From Prolixibacter denitrificans (lineage in GTDB: Bacteria; Bacteroidota; Bacteroidia; Bacteroidales; Prolixibacteraceae): a stretch of DNA of 64,000 nucleotides. The position numbers and the translations under genes were made by a program. Under the pieces are notes generated by a model. That model saw only the letters and a list, made by a program, of their open reading frames with translations, ran no database searches and was not told the DNA's origin. Where the stretch lies: the NCBI RefSeq assembly GCF_003014495.1, contig NZ_PYGC01000002.1, positions 434,001-498,000 of the forward strand, read 5' to 3'. Positions 55,016 to 64,000 of the stretch are shown in pieces; the first letter of the stretch is position 1, and each line of letters opens with the position of its first letter.

Positions 55016-56260
55016 CTAATTGAATGTTCCGGGTGTTGGGAATGGAATGACTTCAAAGTCTTCACTTGAATTATTAGTATCCGTTAAAATGATGCGTCCA
55101 TCCTGGTCCTGTTCGATCTTTCGCCGACAACTTTGCAGGTTGAAGTTCCCATCGCAGTAAACAAAGCCGGCATCGATAGAATAAGGGATGCGGTGATAAG
55201 CTCCGGCATCAGCAGAAGCCAGTGCGTCCACTCCATCCAGCACCCATTTAGCCGGAACAACCATTAATGTCCGTCCCTTGGTATCATTGGGGCGCGGGAC
55301 AAAATGTACATCATCGGGTTGGTAATTGCGGTAAATGACTATGCCGGTTCCGTAACTATTGAAAATCCAATCGAAGGTCGATTGCATGCTCGCAAAGATT
55401 TCGGTCAGGTTAGGAACTTCAGCAAAGTCAATGTCCCGTTGTTTGTCCGGTCGGTACAAGAATGTTTCCCAGTCTGCATGCGAGAGGTCGATGCTGTTAG
55501 GATTGCCATTCGGATCGTCGCGGTGATTCATCCCGTCCTGGGCAATCACAATGCTTTTCCCCGGCTGCAACGGATGATCTTTTCCACTACCTGGAATCAT
55601 CCAGACGAAGTCCAGAAATACACTATCCTGAATGCTGGCGAACGGTGTTGGCGAAGTGGCTGTTGAATTACCACTCGCACCGTAAACACTGGCAATATAG
55701 AGACTGTCGAGATAGATTGTATCGTCGCTGTTGTTGAAGATTTCTACAAACTGATCGGACCAGTATGCTTTCCCGGCAGGTGTACGGGAACCGGTGTAGT
55801 ACAATTCTTTAATGACCAGCAATCCGGCCAGGCTTTCTTTTAGTGTTTGCTTACCTAAATCGGCATTTCCGGTTACGGTAATATTGGCCTGACTGTAGTT
55901 GAGCGATACTTTCCGGTTTTGCAGAATATCCCTGTCGGTCACAAGCGTAGAACCGTACGACCGGGCTTCGGCAGCCGGGTACTTTTTCCCTGCCGACAAG
56001 CGGTAAGTTCCGGCAGTTACCCTGTGAAAAGTGTACTGTCCGTTGGCATCCGTCACGCCTTCGCTCTCCAGCTGATTGTCGATGTTGATCAACCGAACAG
56101 TTGTATTTTCCGGCGAACCACCGGAATAATTGTCCGGCAATGACAACTGGATCGAAACATCGTACATCTGCGGTTCGATGTTGAACTTGTCATCGCGGCA
56201 TCCGGTCAGTAAAAGCACTGTCCCAAACAGAAAAAGCCCTATGTTCTTTAGTCTTTTCAT
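55016..56260 (-). CDS. DUF4876 family lipoprotein
   Basis: A 414-residue lipoprotein with lipobox LLLTGC (Cys21). An N-terminal carboxypeptidase-regulatory/SpaA-like beta-sandwich lies at about residues 30-120 (GVTDANGQYTFHRVTAGTYRLSA). The main domain contains LLVIKELYYTGSRTPAGKAYWSDQFVEI, the hallmark I associate with DUF4876. It starts directly after the TonB receptor stop. It is probably a surface- or periplasm-facing lipoprotein partner of that receptor. Function unknown. Confidence 0.8.
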   Translation of the reverse strand: MKRLKNIGLFLFGTVLLLTGCRDDKFNIEPQMYDVSIQLSLPDNYSGGSPENTTVRLINIDNQLESEGVTDANGQYTFHRVTAGTYRLSAGKKYPAAEARSYGSTLVTDRDILQNRKVSLNYSQANITVTGNADLGKQTLKESLAGLLVIKELYYTGSRTPAGKAYWSDQFVEIFNNSDDTIYLDSLYIASVYGASGNSTATSPTPFASIQDSVFLDFVWMIPGSGKDHPLQPGKSIVIAQDGMNHRDDPNGNPNSIDLSHADWETFLYRPDKQRDIDFAEVPNLTEIFASMQSTFDWIFNSYGTGIVIYRNYQPDDVHFVPRPNDTKGRTLMVVPAKWVLDGVDALASADAGAYHRIPYSIDAGFVYCDGNFNLQSCRRKIEQDQDGRIILTDTNNSSEDFEVIPFPTPGTFN

Positions 56261-58972
56261 TTAAAAGTGAAACGCCAGTTCTCCGCCAAAATAGAGAGCA
56301 AGATTTCGTTTTTCAATGTATCCGGTACGATTGTTCGCGTAAGCCGGATTGTGCATAAACATATTGTTGGCAAAAAACGAGAAACGATAATTTTTCCCGA
56401 TTTCTTTCGCCAGTTTCAGGTTGAGGTTCCACAACGCGGGCCGGTTAACCGTTTCATAGGTTACTGGGTCTACTGTTCTTATCAGAAACGGAAAATCGGT
56501 TTTTACTTGCGCGGAAGTCAGTGGCAGTGTGTTGCCATTTTCATCGATATATCCTACCGGGACAGAACCCCGAAAAGTTGATTCGTATTTATCAATCCAG
56601 GTATTTTGTAATGCAACCGTAGCTACAAACCGAAGTACAGGAATGTGCTGAACAATACGCAAAGTTGTCAGAAACAGTTCGCGTTTGGTTTTATTCGATT
56701 CGTACATGCCAATGTATCCGTTCGGGTTGTTGGGGAAATTCCGGCTGATTTCCAGAATGTCCGGAACATCACTCCAGGAGGTGTTCGAGGACCACGCACC
56801 ACTTAGATTAAACGAAGTACCAGTTTGTGGAATTTGCGGCGCCTGCAACGTGAATTCAATTCCTTTGCGAGCAATATTCAGCGAATTACCGGGCTTCAGA
56901 TAAGCATTCCGATAGGTCAACGTATCGACGTTTACTTCATCGAGTTGGGGCTTTTCACCGTTTCCGGGAATATAGAAATAGGTATCGTAAACCGGGTATC
57001 GGAAGGCTGCTGCCACATCGTTGAAAGAATAAGCGTTTCGTGTTTGCTCCTTGAAAAAGGTGGCATGAGCACTCCATCTTCCCACTGTTAAATCGAAACC
57101 AACTTCCGCTTTGCGATTGGTCATGAACTTGAGATGATTGTTCTGTGCATCGAAAGTATGAGTTGTCATTAACGCCAGGCTTTCGTCGGGATAAGCGGCG
57201 GAATAGTACATGTAGCTGAGCGCATCGAAGTAAGCCGTTTCCGGATAGAGATAGACCAGCGAAGGAGCTTTAGCGGTCATACCATAACCTCCGCGAAGGC
57301 GAAGGAATGGGAAAAGTTGGTACGTCAGATTTGTTCGGGGTTGCCATTTCGTATCGAAGCCACTTTTGAACAATCCATCAGGTTGTACTTTATCGAACCG
57401 GATGCCGGCCTGCCATTGCACTGTTTTTCCGGCCAACGGAAAAGTGAAGGTGTTTTCGGCAAAAAGCGAAAGCTGGTTGAGTGCGGGAATATCGCTGTAT
57501 GCTCTTGGTCGATAGGATGACGGAGGCAGATAGCCCGCATCGAATGTTTTTCCTTTGCCGTGATTGACATCGGTTCGCCATTCGGCACCGGCCAGAAAAA
57601 GGTCACGTACTTTTGTTCCGCTTACCGCGAAATGTTGAATAAGCGAAGCATAAAAGTTCAACGGTTTACCCTGGATGCGTGTTGCCGTATAATATTCGGC
57701 CGGAGCAAAGGGAACTTCAAACGTTCCGTCAACCAGACTAGTTGGTAGTGGCTGAGCTTCGCCCGAGCGGAGTTGTTTGTTGTAGGAGTCCTGGTTCCGA
57801 ATGGCCAGAGAGGCTTGGTATGTTAATCTTTTCAGGATTTTTTCTCCGGATTTGTACTCGCCTTTCGTACTTAGCCGAAAGCCTTTATCATTGGCATAGC
57901 GTTTTTCTTCCAGAGCAGCATCTTTGTCTCCCTTATCCTGATCTTTCGTGTAAAGCAGGGAAAGGTTCACCTGGTTTCGCCAGTTCTGGTTGTTGCTGTG
58001 CGAATTCCAGTTGATATTGGCTGTCACCCGGTTATAAGTGGGGACAGGAATGCGCAAATCCTGTTGCGAATGCGTGAGATCAAAGCCAATGTTTAACGTC
58101 TGGTTACTTTTTCCCAGAGCAATTCCTTTTCCCAAACTGGCTTCCTGGGTCGTCGGGTCGAGACGAACTTTGCCACGAAAAGGAGCTTTCCCCTGCATGG
58201 TTTCCACACGGATAACTCCCGAAGTGAGGTTTCCGTATTGAACGGAAGGGATTCCCCGAATGACTTCAACCCGGCTGATTTGGTCGGCGGGAATATCGCG
58301 CAGGTCAATTCCTCCGCCACTAACGGTTGAGAAAAGTCCGTTGGCACCGATGGTGGCAGTATTACTTACCTGCAAATTGGCATCGTTGGAAAGTGGGGCA
58401 CCGTCTATTACAACAGTGGTTCCCAGTGCATCAATTTTGTCGTCGGAGGACGAGCCGGTTCCCCTTAATTGTGCCTGTCCAGCGGTGTTGAGGTCGGGGT
58501 TTTGCGCTGGCCTACCGGGAAGGAGTTGCAGTATGTCGCCCAGATTGGTTGCCTGAACCAGTTCGATGGCTTGTTGTCCGATGGTGGAAGTTGAGGTCAG
58601 ACTTTGTTCGTTTTCACGAGCCAAAACTCTCACCTCTTTCAAACTGAGTGATTGAATTTGAAGGGTGAAGTTTTTTTGAACGCTTTGATTCGGCCCGATA
58701 TTTATAAAGTACGATTCGGGTTGGTATCCCAGGTGGCGGATAACAATTTCGGATTTCCCGGCAGGGAGTTTTAACCGGTAATTTCCTGAGCTATCGGTTA
58801 AGCTCCAGTTTTGTGTTTCGGCATTGATAACCGATACATCGGATATCCCTTTTCCATCGTGTCCGACAATTTTACCATACAGTTCACCTTCATTTACCTG
58901 AGCAAAAAGTACAGGAATGCTGGTTATCCCAAAACAGATAAGTAAGATGTATTTTTTGAAGCGAACTGTCAT
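56261..58972 (-). CDS. TonB-dependent outer-membrane receptor with carboxypeptidase-like N-domain
   Basis: A 903-residue receptor. A signal peptide (1-24) is followed by a CarboxypepD_reg-like domain at about 28-110 (GELYGKIVGHDGKGISDVSVINAET) and a plug domain at about 120-240 (TNLGDILQLLPGRPAQNP, RVEVIRGIPSVQYGN). A 22-strand-type barrel runs to the terminal GGELAFHF with its last Phe. It imports an unknown ligand using TonB energy. It lacks the SusC-type signature and has no SusD neighbour, so a siderophore, haem or metal-complex ligand is more likely than a glycan, but this is inference. It leads the tight run TonB-DUF4876-DUF6850. Confidence 0.9.
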   Translation of the reverse strand: MTVRFKKYILLICFGITSIPVLFAQVNEGELYGKIVGHDGKGISDVSVINAETQNWSLTDSSGNYRLKLPAGKSEIVIRHLGYQPESYFINIGPNQSVQKNFTLQIQSLSLKEVRVLARENEQSLTSTSTIGQQAIELVQATNLGDILQLLPGRPAQNPDLNTAGQAQLRGTGSSSDDKIDALGTTVVIDGAPLSNDANLQVSNTATIGANGLFSTVSGGGIDLRDIPADQISRVEVIRGIPSVQYGNLTSGVIRVETMQGKAPFRGKVRLDPTTQEASLGKGIALGKSNQTLNIGFDLTHSQQDLRIPVPTYNRVTANINWNSHSNNQNWRNQVNLSLLYTKDQDKGDKDAALEEKRYANDKGFRLSTKGEYKSGEKILKRLTYQASLAIRNQDSYNKQLRSGEAQPLPTSLVDGTFEVPFAPAEYYTATRIQGKPLNFYASLIQHFAVSGTKVRDLFLAGAEWRTDVNHGKGKTFDAGYLPPSSYRPRAYSDIPALNQLSLFAENTFTFPLAGKTVQWQAGIRFDKVQPDGLFKSGFDTKWQPRTNLTYQLFPFLRLRGGYGMTAKAPSLVYLYPETAYFDALSYMYYSAAYPDESLALMTTHTFDAQNNHLKFMTNRKAEVGFDLTVGRWSAHATFFKEQTRNAYSFNDVAAAFRYPVYDTYFYIPGNGEKPQLDEVNVDTLTYRNAYLKPGNSLNIARKGIEFTLQAPQIPQTGTSFNLSGAWSSNTSWSDVPDILEISRNFPNNPNGYIGMYESNKTKRELFLTTLRIVQHIPVLRFVATVALQNTWIDKYESTFRGSVPVGYIDENGNTLPLTSAQVKTDFPFLIRTVDPVTYETVNRPALWNLNLKLAKEIGKNYRFSFFANNMFMHNPAYANNRTGYIEKRNLALYFGGELAFHF

Positions 58973-59132
58973 GTATGGTAAAAAACAAGGATGGTAACAA
59001 ATAAAATAATATTTATCGAAACATCATGTTTTTAACAGCACGAAACCTGAAATTCAGCTCAAAATAAGTATTTGCGAGATTCTTTAATTATTATTTAGAA
59101 AGCCGAATTTCCTCAGCTAATTATCATAAAAT

Positions 59133-61859
59133 CTATCGCCGAATTAGTTTAAACGTTTTCGGATGACCGGAATGATCGCTTACCTGCAACAAGTATATTC
59201 CTGCGGGTTGAGTGCTCAGCGAAACAGCCAGGTTATTTTCCCCGGAAGGCACTTCCTTTTTCAGGATGGTAGCACCGGTTAAATTCATGACTGAAACTTC
59301 GTAGGTTTTATCTGATGTTCCCAGGTTTAACACGAAGCGACCATCGCTGCTGGGGTTCGGATAGACATTCATCTGGTCAGCCAACGGCGAATCGACAGCA
59401 GTGTCAATAATCATGTTATCTACCTTGAAGGTATCGCGGGCTGTACGGTTAGAAGCCACTAAACTTACATGGTACGTTCCATCATATGCATAGTCATGGA
59501 TGGGATCAACTTCTGTACTGGTTGATTGGTCTCCAAAATCCCATTCGTAGCTTATCGCATTCGTCGATGTATTCGTGAAGGTTACTTGTTTTCCATCAGC
59601 CAGCATTTCGAAGTTGGCTTTTGGACGAAGGAAGTTATCTTTCAAGCTGAAATACAAAGCGCTGTTGGAAAGGATAAATACTTTATCGCCGAAATTGGCC
59701 AGTTCATAAAAATAGGTCGGACGACCGGCATCCGCCGATTGCCAGTTGCTTCCCCAATCATTTGAGGTCTGAATCATTTGATCGATTTTTCCCGCAAGAA
59801 GAGTGCTGTCTCCTACCCAAATCATATCCGTCAGGACTGAGGTGCTAAGCAATTTGTATGTGCTCATTCCATCTGTGCTGGTCACCATTCCGGCTGATGA
59901 GGACATATATAATGTATCCGGATTGATAACCAGAATATCGGAAATCACACCCATGTTGGCATCGGCCGTCATCGTCCAGGTTTTTCCGTAATCGTTCGTT
60001 TTCCATATGGTTTTGCTTCCACCCAGATACCCGGTTTTTCCATCAGCCGAAAATTCCATGGCAAAGAGATAGGATGTGTAACTGCTGTATAGATCGTCTG
60101 ATGTCTTTGTCCAGGTAGTACCGTGGTCTGTTGATTTGAAAATGAAGCCGTGATATTCCTGGCTATTGGCCGGATTAGTCCAGCGTGCAGCTGTATAAAC
60201 AGTATCACCAACTGTGGCCAGCGGCATGAATTTGACGTTGGCACCGACAGACAAATCTGTCAGGTAGTTTCCTGTTCCGTCTGAGAAGTTTGATAGGGGC
60301 AGCGGGCTCCATGTTTTTCCCGAGTCTGCTGTTGTAATAATAAAGTTCTTGTTTCCACCGAAATAATAGGAAATGTAACCGTGTGTACTATCGGCTTCAA
60401 ACTTCATGTCCATAGGCGTATAGGAAGATAGTGTATCGCCGACTGCTACTTTTGGCCAGGTCAGACCACCATCGGTACTTCGGAAAATCTCACCTTTGAG
60501 CCCCAGAAGAACAGCCGAGCGGTCATTCAGTTGAACGAGCTTAGCCAGATGCGTATTTGAATTGATAGGGACTTGTGTCCAGAGATTGGTTATATTATCC
60601 ACAGAAACACTTTGTACTGCAGAAGTTACGCTGGCTACTGCATTGGTAGCCGTTAAAGTCACATCGTAAACGCCAAAGGCCGGATAAGCGTGTGTCGGAT
60701 CAATGGCATCCATAACGACTCCATCGCCGAAATCCCACGTTAATGTACCAAAATTTTCAGCTTGGTTAGTAAAGGCATATTGGTTATCGGTCTGCGTATA
60801 GGTGAAGTCTGCTTTGGGATCCAGAATTTCGTTGGGACCTATGTGCTCCATAATTCCATTGCTGCCTAAAGCCCAGACTTTTCCGGCGAATTCATCGAGA
60901 TGAAAGAGTGTGGTGTTTTGTCCGATATTGGCTGATTGCCACGTTTTTCCCTTATCGAGTGTACGGGCCGTTTTGGTATCACGTCCTCCAATAGAAAGAA
61001 ATGTTGTATCGTTCAGAACGAAAGCGTCGAAAGCATAAATAACACTGTCGCTGGGAACGATCGTTGTTCCGCCATCCACTGTAGTGGAAACCCCATATTG
61101 TCCGGCAATTACGGCGGTGTCTCCGAGCGCTGGGATAATATCGTTGAGCGAGCCGAGCGATGAACTTGATAAGTCATTCCACGAATCGCCCCGGTTGGTC
61201 GTCGTGAGAAACGCCCCCAGCGAACCAATGGCATAACCTCTACTGTCGTTAAACGCAATCCGGTTAATCGTCGAACGGCCAAAATTGGGAGACGTAATCT
61301 GCCAGCTTACGCCGGCATCGGTACTCCGGAAAATATAACCGTACGTAGTTCCACTGGCTGGATCGCTCCAGGAGAGTGAGGTAAAAATGGTATCGTTATT
61401 TAAAGCTACCACCGATGAAAAGTTGGCCTTTTCACCTGCCAGCGGATCGGTGGTTATATTGGAAGAACCATCGCTGAAAGCATTCAACGGGACGGGGCTC
61501 CATGTGTTGCCTCCGTCGGTAGTATGAAGCATGGTTCCGTTCTGATAAGTTCCGGATAGATCTTTCGCTTTAGTTCCGGCTACGTAACCGTTCAACTGAT
61601 CGGAAAAAGCAATATCCATGAAATCGTAAGGAATCTTCTGCGGAAGCGTGAGTTGTACCTGTGCCCATGATGCACCACCGTCGGTCGTTTTCATAAGTAG
61701 CGTATCTTTCCCGGAAAGCATGGCTTCCTGGCTACTTATCGGGTATAATTTCATGAGTGTTTTACCAGTTCCGGTATCATAGGGAATCCACTGAGCATAA
61801 GTGGAGGAAGAGAAAAAAAACAACGTAACAATCAGGACGAAATGCGCAAATCCTTTCAT
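59133..61859 (-). CDS. T9SS-sorted protein with duplicated YCF48-like and PKD modules
   Basis: A 908-residue protein. ATG 61859 starts a signal peptide (FVLIVTLFFFSSSTYAQ). Two copies of one module follow. Each has about 320 residues of BNR/YCF48-like repeats (TTDGGNTWSPVP, TADSGKTWSPLP, and others) and then a PKD domain (LTWDFGDGVV near residue 375 and YEWDFGDQST near residue 775). The C-terminus is a type A T9SS sorting domain (MNVYPNPSSDGRFVL to TFKLIRR). It is exported to the cell surface. A perfect -7 box lies 64 bases upstream, so it probably has its own transcript. Confidence 0.88.
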   Translation of the reverse strand: MKGFAHFVLIVTLFFFSSSTYAQWIPYDTGTGKTLMKLYPISSQEAMLSGKDTLLMKTTDGGASWAQVQLTLPQKIPYDFMDIAFSDQLNGYVAGTKAKDLSGTYQNGTMLHTTDGGNTWSPVPLNAFSDGSSNITTDPLAGEKANFSSVVALNNDTIFTSLSWSDPASGTTYGYIFRSTDAGVSWQITSPNFGRSTINRIAFNDSRGYAIGSLGAFLTTTNRGDSWNDLSSSSLGSLNDIIPALGDTAVIAGQYGVSTTVDGGTTIVPSDSVIYAFDAFVLNDTTFLSIGGRDTKTARTLDKGKTWQSANIGQNTTLFHLDEFAGKVWALGSNGIMEHIGPNEILDPKADFTYTQTDNQYAFTNQAENFGTLTWDFGDGVVMDAIDPTHAYPAFGVYDVTLTATNAVASVTSAVQSVSVDNITNLWTQVPINSNTHLAKLVQLNDRSAVLLGLKGEIFRSTDGGLTWPKVAVGDTLSSYTPMDMKFEADSTHGYISYYFGGNKNFIITTADSGKTWSPLPLSNFSDGTGNYLTDLSVGANVKFMPLATVGDTVYTAARWTNPANSQEYHGFIFKSTDHGTTWTKTSDDLYSSYTSYLFAMEFSADGKTGYLGGSKTIWKTNDYGKTWTMTADANMGVISDILVINPDTLYMSSSAGMVTSTDGMSTYKLLSTSVLTDMIWVGDSTLLAGKIDQMIQTSNDWGSNWQSADAGRPTYFYELANFGDKVFILSNSALYFSLKDNFLRPKANFEMLADGKQVTFTNTSTNAISYEWDFGDQSTSTEVDPIHDYAYDGTYHVSLVASNRTARDTFKVDNMIIDTAVDSPLADQMNVYPNPSSDGRFVLNLGTSDKTYEVSVMNLTGATILKKEVPSGENNLAVSLSTQPAGIYLLQVSDHSGHPKTFKLIRR

Positions 61860-61922
61860 TTCTGTCGGGTTTAGGTAAAAAAGCAATTAAATAGCAGAGG
61901 TTTTGTGGGAAAACCAATCGTC

Positions 61923-61930
61923 CAAATTTA
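61923..61930 (-). promoter_or_regulatory. -7 promoter box TAAATTTG upstream of the PKD T9SS gene
   Basis: An exact TAnnTTTG match on the minus strand, in the 148-base AT-rich gap after the polyferredoxin gene, 64 bases before ATG 61859. No clear -33 is visible. Confidence 0.4.
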
Positions 61931-62007
61931 ATGTTAAAAATTTTGACATCATATTTTTCAGGAATAAAATTCAAATTCGCTGAAATATAAAAGTATATGT
62001 CCGCTAA

Positions 62008-63930
62008 TTAATCCTCTGAGCGGAAAGGATTGACGACCGATCCGGTTTTTCCGTTGGCATAATGTATTGTCAGCTTTTCAGCGTTGGTCCATTCTTTTAT
62101 CTGGGATATGCCGGCTTTCTCTTTGTGGAAGAAGACCTGAAGTTCCGGGTTTTTCCTTCCGAAAGTTGTTCTCACTCCCAGCACGGCCTGATAAGACGAC
62201 AGGTGACTTGTGAGGTACGGAAGCATTCGCTGATAGTCGTTTTCTCCCGGATGATTGTAAGACAATCGCAGCGTATCAATCGAAGGAATAGGAGTCCGGT
62301 CAAATCGGGCGAACGTTTTTCGAAACGGTACAAACATGGTTCTGATAAAGTCATCCCGGGTGATGGCCGTATCCGAAACCGTCATTCCTGATAGCTGATA
62401 GTTGAGTTTTACCTTACGGATATTCAGGCCGTTTTCAATGCGAATTTCCCGCTTTTCAACGATTTTCCGGACGGTATTTTTGTCGATGTTGACTGTCTTG
62501 TCGTAAAAAATATTCACCTTCACGGGACAATCGAAGGTGGTCTCGAAACCATAAGCTGCCGGAAAGTTTTGCAGAAGGAGCTGCTGTAAATATTCAGCAT
62601 CGTATACGTCGTATAATTGATCGATGCCGGCTGTTATCACTCCCAGTTGTCGAACATCTTCCGGGACTGGTTTAATCTGTCGACGAACAGGCGTGAAAAT
62701 ATTCTTCCTAATGTCGGTTGGAGTCAGTTTGTTGGCGTCGTACCAAATTTTAACCGAGTGGTCGTCGACGTAAGTGGCCACGCCAAGAACTCCATTTACT
62801 TTCTTCATCCCGGAAGCAAAAGCCATGGAACTTCCGTAACATTTCACGTTGTCAAGTCCGGAGATCGTCAGCGTTGAGGCATTTTCCAAATCATTTGGCT
62901 CGCCCCACTGTTGCTCGATGGTTGGGATACGAATCGAAGCCCCCAAAGACAAACCCAGAACGATTAGTAAAACCGCGATAGTCACCGGGTACCATTCGCG
63001 GTAGCGATGATTAATGGTCAGGCTTTTTTGTTGATTGCAGGATGCTACACAGACACCGCAAAGGTTGCAATCAATGTGGCGAACCTCCTTTAGTTTTCCT
63101 ACCGGGATACCTTGCGGACAGCTTTCGGTGCATTGCCTGCAGTTGTTGCAGGTGCTGGTATTGCGGGTTATCCGGCTCAACGGTAATGGGAAGCTTGCTT
63201 TTCGCTGAATTTCGAACAACCAGGCTAAGAAGGTTACTGCAGCCAACGGCCAGACATACGATAGTTGTAATCCCGCGGCATTGGCCAAAATGTATGCGAT
63301 AGTGACGACACTGAACATCAGAAAGTATCGGAAAATATTGGAAACGGCTCCCAGGGGACACAAATACCGGCACCAGGCTGTACGGATGAAAATGGGGGTT
63401 GTGATGAAGACTAAGATGGCTATCCCGGCCCAAAGTGGATTGACATCTGCTCCAAAACCGGTTGTGGCGGCATAATAAGGATCGTATGTTTTGCAGAAAA
63501 GTTCGCTGCTGTCCACGGTGTAATAAACTGTTACGAAGAGCAGAATGTATTTCAGGCTGCGAAGGAGCTTGTCAGCGATTTCGGGAACCTGTTTAACCTG
63601 TAACTTCCATTTCCGCCCCAGCGACGAAAGTTTTTCGGTAATGGTTCCCAGCGGACAAACCACGCCACAGAACAGTTTGCTGAAGATGATGACGCCGATG
63701 GCCAGTACCGCTCCCGTCACAATCTGGGCGCTGGTCATGGTGCAGGCCAAAGAGCCTCGTTCGAAAAGACTGGCGGCTGCCTGCAATCCGCCGAAAGGAC
63801 AATAGGCTTCGTAATCGGGATGAAATGCCCGATCGAAAATGCTACGGAAAACGAGGTACAGAATCCAGGCGATAACGCCGAACCGGAGAAATTCGCGCCA
63901 TGGATGGAGCGATTTAATCCTTTTGAACAT
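62008..63930 (-). CDS. Polyferredoxin membrane protein (NapH/NosR/CcoG-like) with HMA-like C-terminal domains
   Basis: A 640-residue protein. The first 250 residues hold about six membrane helices with the family's CGVVCPLG and WCRYLCPLG motifs. Two 4Fe-4S motifs follow: CNNCRQCTESCPQG near 258 and CNLCGVCVASCN near 290 (the second lacks the usual Pro). After another helix (about 318-335), residues 350-640 contain repeated ferredoxin-like segments. The first, LDNVKCYGSSMAFASGMKKVNGV, resembles a heavy-metal-associated domain but with CxxxS instead of CxxC. It probably moves electrons at the inner membrane. A link to metal handling is inferred. Confidence 0.82.
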   Translation of the reverse strand: MFKRIKSLHPWREFLRFGVIAWILYLVFRSIFDRAFHPDYEAYCPFGGLQAAASLFERGSLACTMTSAQIVTGAVLAIGVIIFSKLFCGVVCPLGTITEKLSSLGRKWKLQVKQVPEIADKLLRSLKYILLFVTVYYTVDSSELFCKTYDPYYAATTGFGADVNPLWAGIAILVFITTPIFIRTAWCRYLCPLGAVSNIFRYFLMFSVVTIAYILANAAGLQLSYVWPLAAVTFLAWLFEIQRKASFPLPLSRITRNTSTCNNCRQCTESCPQGIPVGKLKEVRHIDCNLCGVCVASCNQQKSLTINHRYREWYPVTIAVLLIVLGLSLGASIRIPTIEQQWGEPNDLENASTLTISGLDNVKCYGSSMAFASGMKKVNGVLGVATYVDDHSVKIWYDANKLTPTDIRKNIFTPVRRQIKPVPEDVRQLGVITAGIDQLYDVYDAEYLQQLLLQNFPAAYGFETTFDCPVKVNIFYDKTVNIDKNTVRKIVEKREIRIENGLNIRKVKLNYQLSGMTVSDTAITRDDFIRTMFVPFRKTFARFDRTPIPSIDTLRLSYNHPGENDYQRMLPYLTSHLSSYQAVLGVRTTFGRKNPELQVFFHKEKAGISQIKEWTNAEKLTIHYANGKTGSVVNPFRSED

Positions 63931-63967
63931 CAGGTTAATTGTTAGTTAGTCGTATTGTTAGGCTGGC

Positions 63968-64000
63968 TTATTCTCCCAACCAGCCATGTTTTGCCAGGTA
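63968..64000 (-). CDS. Possible C-terminal end of a gene extending past the window
   Basis: The minus-strand frame entering from the window edge reads YLAKHGWLGE and stops at TAA (63968-63970), 38 bases before the polyferredoxin start codon. The position fits the 3' end of an upstream gene in the same run, but eleven codons are too few to prove coding or to name a product. Confidence 0.3.
   Translation of the reverse strand, partial: YLAKHGWLGE

Overview
The window is chromosomal DNA from a Bacteroidota bacterium, most likely of the Marinilabiliales/Prolixibacteraceae type. That placement is inferred from gene content. Supporting markers are the type IX secretion (T9SS) genes porX (3' end) and sprA, two T9SS-sorted cargo proteins, a TonB-dependent receptor, several Bacteroidota-only DUF families (DUF4837, DUF4857, DUF4876, DUF6850), futalosine-route menaquinone synthesis (mqnC), and repeated TAnnTTTG sequences of the Bacteroidota -7 promoter type. 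No phage, insertion sequence, rRNA or CRISPR array was seen.

Layout. 1-6000: 3' end of porX, a DUF4177 gene, rlmN, a ferredoxin-NADP reductase-like gene, then a compact run dcd-yidD-znuA-znuC-znuB. 5977-6580 has no gene and holds an imperfect 42-bp tandem repeat followed by a chain of short hairpins. 6581-9862: a 5'-nucleotidase lipoprotein, an AT-rich orphan membrane protein, a GDCCVxC small protein and an initiator tRNA. 10061-15097: M23 peptidase-dxr-rseP, tatA and a DUF4837 lipoprotein. 15196-27248: mqnC, pepA, pdxA, ruvA and the 2508-residue sprA. 27272-38194: polysaccharide flippase, glycosyltransferase, rnhB, a very large CPBP membrane protease, an S46 dipeptidyl-peptidase, rnhA and waaA. 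38496-41045: B12-dependent ribonucleotide reductase.

41588-48084 (minus strand) is a complete trpEGDCFBA operon. Its leader holds the strongest regulatory signal of the window: two consecutive Trp-rich leader peptides, each followed by its own intrinsic terminator. The first unit has textbook mutually exclusive antiterminator and terminator pairings. Upstream of the leader lies a small acyl-carrier-protein-like gene in which the phosphopantetheine serine appears to be Asp.

48888-63930 (all minus strand) looks like one envelope locus. In transcription order it encodes a polyferredoxin membrane protein with HMA-like tail domains, a duplicated YCF48/PKD T9SS protein, a TonB-dependent receptor, a DUF4876 lipoprotein, a DUF6850 beta-barrel, a second T9SS protein, an ABC ATPase, an ABC permease and a DUF4857 membrane protein. 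Its parts span surface, outer membrane and inner membrane. A metal-related uptake or redox role is plausible but is inference; this is the best candidate here for a poorly described system.
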